Positions 1 to 3,852 of a stretch of DNA of 5,709 bases are shown one piece after another. The number at the start of each line of letters is the position of its first letter. Within the stretch, counting starts at the first letter, position 1. The DNA is taken from positions 1 to 5,709 of the forward strand of contig CANCBY010000165.1 in the NCBI GenBank assembly GCA_947374445.1, given 5' to 3'. Source of the stretch: Pseudobdellovibrionaceae bacterium (GTDB lineage Bacteria > Bdellovibrionota > Bdellovibrionia > Bdellovibrionales > Bdellovibrionaceae). The notes beneath the pieces were generated by a model, which was given only the letters and a program-made list of their open reading frames with translations, did no database searches and had not been told where the DNA came from. The position numbers were made by a program, and so were the translations under genes.

Positions 1-93
1 CGCGAGTGGATTGAACTCAACCCCGGCGTCGAATGTGACGCTGTGTTGAGTGATGCACTCAAACTACAAGAAGGAGGTGATACTTATGAGTGA
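1..93 (+). CDS. C-terminal end of an unidentified upstream gene (partial)
   Basis: Frame 1 is open from the window edge to a TGA at 91-93 and gives the last 30 residues of a protein, beginning REWIELNPG and ending GGDTYE. The other two forward frames hit stops here. Its stop lies 8 bases inside the coupling protein gene that starts at 86, and its codons for Q-E-G-G-D form that gene's Shine-Dalgarno sequence. This is the compact overlap seen at most later junctions, which supports it being a real gene of the same operon. The fragment is too short to assign a family; by position it may be another transfer or mobilization protein. Confidence 0.6.
   Translation, partial: REWIELNPGVECDAVLSDALKLQEGGDTYE
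71..80 (+). promoter_or_regulatory. Strong Shine-Dalgarno that fixes the coupling protein start
   Basis: AAGGAGGTGA is a near-perfect complement of the 16S rRNA 3' tail and lies 5 bases before ATG 86. The in-frame ATG at 50 has no comparable site, so 86 is the better start. The site is embedded in the end of the preceding reading frame. Confidence 0.85.
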
Positions 94-1732
94 AGATAAA
101 AAATCAGAAATGACGGACAGAGGATTTATACTTCTGGTAACGATGGCCACTCTTTTTGTTGGCTGGTTAAAATTCAAGCCGGAGATCGTAGCCTGCTACA
201 TTAAATTTCGCTACGGCATCGCAGTCGGTATCACCGTCGGCATTCTTGCAATCTACATTAAGATCAAAAACAAGATACTTGCGAGTTTCAAAGAAACCGA
301 TATCGAAAACGAAGTCATTGGCCCTTGCAAGAACGAAGATTCTATCTTTGCTGGTATTACGCCAAAAGGTAAATCGGTTCATATCAAGCAGTCACACAGA
401 CGGATGCACACTCAGGTTGTCGGCACTACAAACGCCGGTAAAACTGAGTCAGTCATTGTGCCTTGGGCTGTTGACGACATTAAAAAGGGCCGCGGCCTTC
501 TTATTATCGACGGAAAATCTGACCGTAGCCTTCTTGATAAGCTTTACGCCTATGCAAAAAGGCATCATCGAGAGGGCGACTTTAGGATTCTGTCACTTTG
601 CAACGTGGACATCAGTCATACATTCAATCCGTTTACGAATGGGTCTGTGCTTGAAGTAGCAGAGCGCGTGTTCGCGGCGCTGAATTTCGAAAATGAATAT
701 TTCAAAAGTATTCAGTACGACGCCTTTCTTCACTGCCTGCTTCTACTGGAAGGCGCCAAGGTGAAAGCGACTCCGTTCCGAGTGATCGAATGCCTTAAGC
801 ATGAAAAGCATTTGGCGAACCTCGCAAGTCAATCGACGGATTCAAATCTTCAGGCATGGGCCAAAGATTTCCTAAGCCTCAAACGTGAAGACCGCGAGCA
901 ACGAACGAGCGGCCTTGTCGCACAACTTCAAAGTTTTGCCGTCGGTGAAACGGCAACGCTTTTCAATAGCGAAAATTCAGATATTGATTTGGAGCGCGCG
1001 CTTGAAAACGGTGAAATCATTTACTGTCAGTTGCCAGCCCTAAAAATTCCGACACTTGGTAAAGCCACGGGAAAAATTATTCTCCAGTGTCTTCAGAGTG
1101 CCGTGTCGTCAAGACACTTAGGAAGATCAGAGCACAACAACTTTTTTTCGGTCTACTTAGATGATTTCACTGAGTATCTGACACCGAGTTTTGTGACACT
1201 GCTTAACAAATCCAGAAGTGCGAACGTCGCGATTGTTTTCGCCCATCAGGCGTTAGGCGATCTTGAGGAACTTGGCGCTGGCGTCAAAAATACGATTCTG
1301 ACTAACTCAAATTTGAAGGTCTTTATGAGGACCAATGAACCTGAATCGGCTGAGTATTTCTCATCAGTCATCGGAACAATTCAGACGGCCAAAGTTACCG
1401 AGCGACAAAAAGACGGTTTCATGGGGGCCACTAAAACCGGCGACGGCTCTGTCAGGGAAGCTGAGGAGTTCAAGTTTCATCCGAATCTTTTTAAGCAAGA
1501 TCTTGGTGTCGGAGAGGCTATCATGGTTCTACCACACGCAAACGGGAGCCTTCCCGTTCGGATTAAATTCAAACGAAACTTTGATCTCGATAAGCCAGTG
1601 ATCCCGAAACTTAAGAAGTCAGCTCCAGCGGGAATGCCCACAGCTACAGATGAAAAACAAAGAAATGAGCAGACCGAAGCCGTCAATGAGCTGTTAACAA
1701 AAGCGGCTCACCAACAAAAGGAGGCCGCATGA
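86..1732 (+). CDS. Type IV coupling protein (VirD4/TraD/MobB-type conjugation ATPase)
   Basis: The gene encodes a 548-residue inner-membrane ATPase of the type IV coupling protein family, which brings the relaxase-DNA complex to a conjugation channel. Two hydrophobic N-terminal segments (about residues 13-30 and 43-59) fit the usual membrane anchor. The Walker A motif GTTNAGKT is at 113-120, the Walker B motif VYLDD at 356-360, and an AHQ sensor-like motif with Gln388 follows. The later block GDGSVREAEEFKFHPN (about 452-467) is typical of TraD/MobB-like coupling proteins. Length is close to TrwB and somewhat shorter than CloDF13 MobB. The start at 86 is chosen for its strong ribosome binding site. 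Both ends overlap neighbours: 8 bases with the upstream partial gene, and an ATGA with the lipoprotein gene. Pairing with a MobC-like protein two genes downstream suggests a MobB-type partner. The all-alpha domain lies roughly at 200-280. No truncation or missing motif is seen. Confidence 0.93.
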   Translation: MSEDKKSEMTDRGFILLVTMATLFVGWLKFKPEIVACYIKFRYGIAVGITVGILAIYIKIKNKILASFKETDIENEVIGPCKNEDSIFAGITPKGKSVHIKQSHRRMHTQVVGTTNAGKTESVIVPWAVDDIKKGRGLLIIDGKSDRSLLDKLYAYAKRHHREGDFRILSLCNVDISHTFNPFTNGSVLEVAERVFAALNFENEYFKSIQYDAFLHCLLLLEGAKVKATPFRVIECLKHEKHLANLASQSTDSNLQAWAKDFLSLKREDREQRTSGLVAQLQSFAVGETATLFNSENSDIDLERALENGEIIYCQLPALKIPTLGKATGKIILQCLQSAVSSRHLGRSEHNNFFSVYLDDFTEYLTPSFVTLLNKSRSANVAIVFAHQALGDLEELGAGVKNTILTNSNLKVFMRTNEPESAEYFSSVIGTIQTAKVTERQKDGFMGATKTGDGSVREAEEFKFHPNLFKQDLGVGEAIMVLPHANGSLPVRIKFKRNFDLDKPVIPKLKKSAPAGMPTATDEKQRNEQTEAVNELLTKAAHQQKEAA

Positions 1733-2016
1733 AAATTATATTTTTGGCGTTGGTAGTTGCGTTGTCCGGGTGTAGCCACTTGCCGAAGTGCGGAAATCCT
1801 GAAGGCTCAGGCGTTGTGTTGGCTGGTAAAGACACCTGCCAAGTTCGTATCCGTCAGGTGACTGTCGGTTCCGATTTGAAAATTCCTGAAAGTCTAAAAA
1901 ATTCAAACTTGTCACAATTTACGCTTGAATGGGTCGAACCAGACTTGAAAAACGGTCGTATCGAACTCGGCCATTTTGTTTTGGTTCAAAGTTCTCAGAT
2001 AAAGGATTCCAAATGA
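1729..2016 (+). CDS. Small lipoprotein encoded in the mobilization operon
   Basis: The product is 95 residues long. It begins with a short lipoprotein signal, MKIIFLALVVALSGC, with lipobox L-S-G-C and lipidated Cys15. The residue after it is Ser, not Asp, which in enterics favours outer-membrane sorting. The mature part (about 81 residues) has two more cysteines, Cys21 and Cys37, that could form a disulphide, and is otherwise polar. I do not recognise the family. AAGGAGG at 1718-1724 sits 4 bases before the ATG, and the start overlaps the coupling protein stop (ATGA). Its end overlaps the relaxase-like gene in the same way. Lying between the two mobilization genes, it may be a pilot or exclusion-type lipoprotein of conjugation (TrbK/Eex or VirB7-like by analogy), but nothing in the sequence proves this. 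Confidence 0.85.
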   Translation: MKIIFLALVVALSGCSHLPKCGNPEGSGVVLAGKDTCQVRIRQVTVGSDLKIPESLKNSNLSQFTLEWVEPDLKNGRIELGHFVLVQSSQIKDSK

Positions 2017-2828
2017 GGCAGATGAACGATCAAATTCAAAAGGAGGCTTTAGAGTTTGCCGCACGCTGGGGATTTCTCACGAAAGATTTATTCTACGATT
2101 TTATTTGTCGAATGAGTCCTACACAAAACTACCGCTATTGGCGTTCGCTTACAGAAGACGGTCTCTTTGTGCAGTCCCAGGCTTCAGAAAATGTTCTGCT
2201 CTTAAGCCATAAGATTCGTAGACAAATGTTCCGGGAGTCTGCGCGCTCTTCCAGATTGCCAGCATACATTGGCCATGATTCAATTGCGGCCCGATTTGTG
2301 ATGACGTTACAGCAGACCGGACTCGTTAGCCGCTACTGGCTTGAAAACGATCTAATGAGCAATCCGCTGGACACTTATGAAATTCTTGGATCAGCTCGCG
2401 TTCACCGAATACCAGATGTTGTTTTTGATCTTAAAACCTCAAATGGTGTGGTTCGCTGCGCTTATGAGGTTGAGAAAACTACGAAGACGCAAAGTCGCTA
2501 TTCGAAAATTGGGCTGGCGTATCTGGACTATTCGAAAATCAATTTGATTCTTTTTGCCTGCGGTAGCCTGGCAAACGAAGTTGCGGTCAGCCGTGGGTTT
2601 CAAGGCAAAGCCTTTACAGATGCGAACCGAGTTCCCGGTATTTTTCAATACCCAGATTTCACGGCACTGGGACTTAAAACGAAAATTCGGTTCGGTACGC
2701 ATGAGTATTCGATTCAGAATTTTTTAGAAGTCGTCACAAAGCAAATCGTCGCAGCGGGAAGTTCTAAAAGAAATCTAAATGAAAAATCCATTTCATTTAG
2801 AAACTCACCAGAAAGCGAGGCCGTATGA
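2013..2828 (+). CDS. MobC-like relaxase candidate (replication-relaxation / MOBC family)
   Basis: The product is 271 residues long. Residues about 8-75 look like a winged helix (a helical start, a RYWRSLTEDGLF-type wing region, then LLLSHKIRR). Residues about 85-185 carry a conserved core: HD at 88-89, an E111 region, HRIPDVVFDL at 131-140 and YEVEKTTKTQSRY at 151-163, followed by a Tyr-containing helix. The PD...ExEK arrangement (Asp135, Glu152, Glu154, Lys155) suggests a PD-(D/E)XK nuclease-like fold. This pattern matches my knowledge of PF13814, whose members include the MOBC relaxases such as CloDF13 MobC (a similar length), which works with the coupling protein MobB. Presence of a coupling protein gene upstream supports relaxase function. 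The start at 2013 is preceded by AAAGGA (2001-2006) and overlaps the lipoprotein stop as ATGA; a longer version from 1929 lacks such support. It could instead be a non-catalytic replication-relaxation protein. Confidence 0.72.
   Translation: MRQMNDQIQKEALEFAARWGFLTKDLFYDFICRMSPTQNYRYWRSLTEDGLFVQSQASENVLLLSHKIRRQMFRESARSSRLPAYIGHDSIAARFVMTLQQTGLVSRYWLENDLMSNPLDTYEILGSARVHRIPDVVFDLKTSNGVVRCAYEVEKTTKTQSRYSKIGLAYLDYSKINLILFACGSLANEVAVSRGFQGKAFTDANRVPGIFQYPDFTALGLKTKIRFGTHEYSIQNFLEVVTKQIVAAGSSKRNLNEKSISFRNSPESEAV
2774..2801. repeat. AT-rich perfect 11-bp inverted repeat
   Basis: TCTAAATGAAA (2774-2784) and TTTCATTTAGA (2791-2801) are exact reverse complements around the 6-base loop AATCCA. The repeat lies within the last codons of the relaxase-like gene, about 58 bases before the large GC-rich palindrome. 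It has no T tract after it and is therefore not a terminator. It could be a relaxosome binding site or part of oriT. Confidence 0.8.
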
Positions 2829-2986
2829 AAAAAATCGAAGAAAAATCAAAGACATGGGACCCACCCAACTCCGCCCCCTTGAAACAAGTTTCTTCCTGTC
2901 CACCCCCACCCAACGAGTTGAGTGAAGGTGGACAGGAACCAGGGGGCGGAGTTGGGTGGGAATACAAATTAGGAAATAATAATTAA
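2825..2986 (+). CDS. Small ORF of 53 codons read through the nested palindrome
   Basis: An ATG overlaps the relaxase-like stop (ATGA), with GCGAGG (2814-2819) 5 bases upstream, and the frame runs to TAA at 2984-2986. The N-terminus MKKIEEKSKTW is basic and polar. The middle is rich in Pro and Gly because both arms of the inverted repeat are translated (left arm PPNSAP, right arm GGGVGW), and it ends GNNN. I recognise no family. The junction shares the GAGGCCGYATGA form of real junctions in this operon, which favours translation. The bulk of the peptide, however, is dictated by the palindrome, so it may be a short leader into which the palindrome was inserted, or a fortuitous frame. Confidence 0.4.
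   Translation: MKKIEEKSKTWDPPNSAPLKQVSSCPPPPNELSEGGQEPGGGVGWEYKLGNNN
2860..2960. repeat. Nested GC-rich inverted repeat, candidate oriT / structured site
   Basis: The outer arms are a perfect 20-bp inverted repeat: 2860-2879 (begins CCCACCCAAC) and 2941-2960 (ends GTTGGGTGGG). Inside lies a second perfect 12-bp repeat, TTCCTGTCCACC (2893-2904) with GGTGGACAGGAA (2927-2938). The central loop contains a further direct copy of CCCACCCAAC at 2905-2914, so the right outer arm could pair with either copy. No T run follows, arguing against a terminator. Location directly after the MobC-like gene and before an RHH-type gene makes it the best oriT or relaxosome-binding candidate in the window. A palindromic insertion element or an mRNA structure controlling the downstream genes are alternatives. 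Confidence 0.85.
2952..2980 (+). promoter_or_regulatory. Possible weak promoter for the RHH-XRE gene pair
   Basis: TTGGGT (2952-2957) and AATAAT (2975-2980) are spaced by 17 bases, with an A/T-rich stretch after them and the RBS at 2990. The -35 candidate lies within the right outer arm of the palindrome, so structure or protein binding there could affect it. The match is modest. Confidence 0.25.
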
Positions 2987-3002
2987 AATAGGAGGTGGAT
3001 AT

Positions 3003-3407
3003 ATGAATGAAGAAGAAAAGGAATCAAATACAAAAAAAGAAAAAGATGAAGTGCAGGTTACAGTATCAATTGAGCATGAGCGAAAGCTTCAGAAGATGTT
3101 GAACCAGGTAAGCGATGGTTTTGAAATGGCGCGGGTCACGCGAAAGCAAATTCTTGCTCATATCATAGATAAAATATTTGAAGCATTCAATGATGACGAT
3201 ATTCAAGCCGTACGCAAAAGCACATTAACGGATATGTCTCTGCTTGAGTTCGAAATTCGAGAAATCAGAAAGACGGGCATCGTTCCCGACGCACTTCGGG
3301 AATACCTTTGGAAATCTAGGAACTTGACCCAAAGTCCCAAGCGGGCAAAAAAATCTAGACAGGCAGAGTATAGCAATGCTATATCTGAAGATGGGGAGGC
3401 CGCATGA
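3003..3407 (+). CDS. Ribbon-helix-helix-like accessory protein
   Basis: The product is 134 residues long. After a charged lysine/glutamate-rich N-terminus (1-16) comes a strand VQVTVSIE (17-24), a helix HERKLQKMLNQVSDGFEMA, and a second helix beginning VTRKQILAHIIDKIFEAF (about 45-62). This strand-helix-helix order and the TRKQIL start of helix B resemble ribbon-helix-helix DNA-binding proteins, although helix A is longer than usual. A second helical part (about 66-105) and a basic tail (SPKRAKKSRQ, 111-120) follow. AGGAGGTG (2990-2997) gives a strong start at 3003, 16 bases after the preceding small ORF. Sitting next to the candidate oriT and a relaxase-like gene, it fits a relaxosome accessory protein that binds near the nick site, or a regulator of the operon. 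The fold is inferred by eye; the reading frame itself is secure. Confidence 0.72.
   Translation: MNEEEKESNTKKEKDEVQVTVSIEHERKLQKMLNQVSDGFEMARVTRKQILAHIIDKIFEAFNDDDIQAVRKSTLTDMSLLEFEIREIRKTGIVPDALREYLWKSRNLTQSPKRAKKSRQAEYSNAISEDGEAA
3369..3383. promoter_or_regulatory. Perfect 15-bp dyad, candidate XRE operator
   Basis: TATAGCA-A-TGCTATA has 7-bp arms around one base. It lies in the last codons of the RHH-like gene, 20 bases before the XRE regulator start. Size and symmetry fit a Cro/CI-type dimer site, so autoregulation is possible. No promoter is obvious beside it. Confidence 0.4.
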
Positions 3408-3655
3408 GTCCAGCAGAGATTAAATCAACGCGAGAGCGACTTGGGCTTACCCAGGAGTCAATGGCCGAGGCTTTTGGAGTTGCGAAACTCACTATGAGCC
3501 AGTACGAAACCGGCTTTAGGCAGCCTGGGCCAACTGCGCTCATTCTGTTGATGGTGGTTGACTCACTTTCTAATAAAAAAGCACTAGAGCTAATTGAGTT
3601 GTTTCGTAAGGCAGCAAAGAAGTTTGGACCTGAGCGTAAAGGCTCGAAGACGTGA
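3404..3655 (+). CDS. XRE/Cro-type helix-turn-helix transcriptional regulator
   Basis: The 83-residue protein has a compact HTH_XRE domain: helix 1 about residues 3-13 (PAEIKSTRERLG), then LTQESMAEAFGV (15-26), then a recognition helix AKLTMSQYETG (27-37), and PGPTALILLMVVDSL packing helices. The LTQ...A..F.V....S.YE.G..P pattern is diagnostic. The C-terminal tail is helical and basic. GGGGAGG (3393-3399) precedes the ATG, which overlaps the RHH-like stop as ATGA, so the two are translationally coupled. No toxin-like partner is adjacent, so an antitoxin role is less likely than a regulator of the mobile element, for example controlling mobilization or the recombinase. A dyad 20 bases upstream of the start is a candidate binding site. 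Confidence 0.9.
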   Translation: MSPAEIKSTRERLGLTQESMAEAFGVAKLTMSQYETGFRQPGPTALILLMVVDSLSNKKALELIELFRKAAKKFGPERKGSKT

Positions 3656-3676
3656 AAAAACCCCGCTAGAACGGGG
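3655..3676 (-). terminator. Rho-independent terminator on the minus strand
   Basis: Read on the minus strand, CCCCG-TTCTAG-CGGGG is followed directly by TTTTTT (the plus-strand A tract at 3655-3660). On the plus strand the stem is followed by CAAGCAAAA, with no T run, so it would stop leftward transcripts much better than rightward ones. It sits immediately after the XRE stop codon. The only gene upstream on that strand is the tRNA, about 1.9 kb away. Confidence 0.65.
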
Positions 3677-3687
3677 CAAGCAAAACC

Positions 3688-3852
3688 ATGAGGGATGTGA
3701 AAGTGATTAATTTGGAGTTTATAAAGGATGAGTCCGGCAATAGCCGTGAGCGAACCGAAGAGGTTCGGAATCTCATCGCTCAAATGATTGAACTTTCACA
3801 CAAGCGTGGGCGTCCCGTAAAGGATGATAAAGGGGTTCCCAATGCGGCTTAA
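3688..3852 (+). CDS. Small AT-hook protein upstream of the recombinase
   Basis: This is a 54-codon frame from ATG 3688 to TAA 3850-3852. Alternatively it starts at GTG 3703 (49 residues), which has GAGGG (3690-3694) 8 bases upstream, whereas ATG 3688 has only a weak site; the true start is unsettled. The peptide opens with a hydrophobic strand (VKVINLEFI), has a charged helix (RERTEEVRNLIAQMIELSH), and then KRGRPVK, the Gly-Arg-Pro core of an AT-hook with basic flanks. It overlaps the recombinase start by 11 bases, so the two are probably co-translated. By position and size it could be an accessory or recombination directionality factor for the recombinase, binding AT-rich DNA in the minor groove. 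That role is inference; I know no named family for it. Confidence 0.6.
   Translation: MRDVKVINLEFIKDESGNSRERTEEVRNLIAQMIELSHKRGRPVKDDKGVPNAA
3829..3835 (+). promoter_or_regulatory. Shine-Dalgarno that fixes the recombinase start
   Basis: AAAGGGG is 6 bases before ATG 3842. The upstream in-frame ATG at 3824 has AAAGG touching it with no spacing, so it is the poorer start. The chosen start also puts the catalytic Ser at residue 12, usual for the family. Confidence 0.65.

Noticed and set aside
50..85. Longer coupling protein start at ATG 50 (12 extra residues)
   Set aside because: No ribosome binding site there, while ATG 86 has an almost ideal one and begins the usual N-terminus before the first membrane helix.
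1929..2012. Longer start for the MobC-like protein
   Set aside because: It would overlap the lipoprotein gene by 88 bases; ATG 2013 has AAAGGA at good spacing and an ATGA overlap.
2860..2960. Nested palindrome as a Rho-independent terminator
   Set aside because: No T run follows on either strand, and the interval between the outer arms is large; it is better viewed as a structured DNA or RNA site.
3751..3767. CGAACC/GGTTCG short hairpin in the AT-hook ORF
   Set aside because: Only 6-bp arms with a 5-base loop within coding sequence and no T tract; within chance expectation.
3379..3783. 134-codon open frame on the minus strand
   Set aside because: It covers the XRE gene, the terminator and the AT-hook ORF in antisense, has no recognisable domain, and is explained as a shadow of the forward genes.
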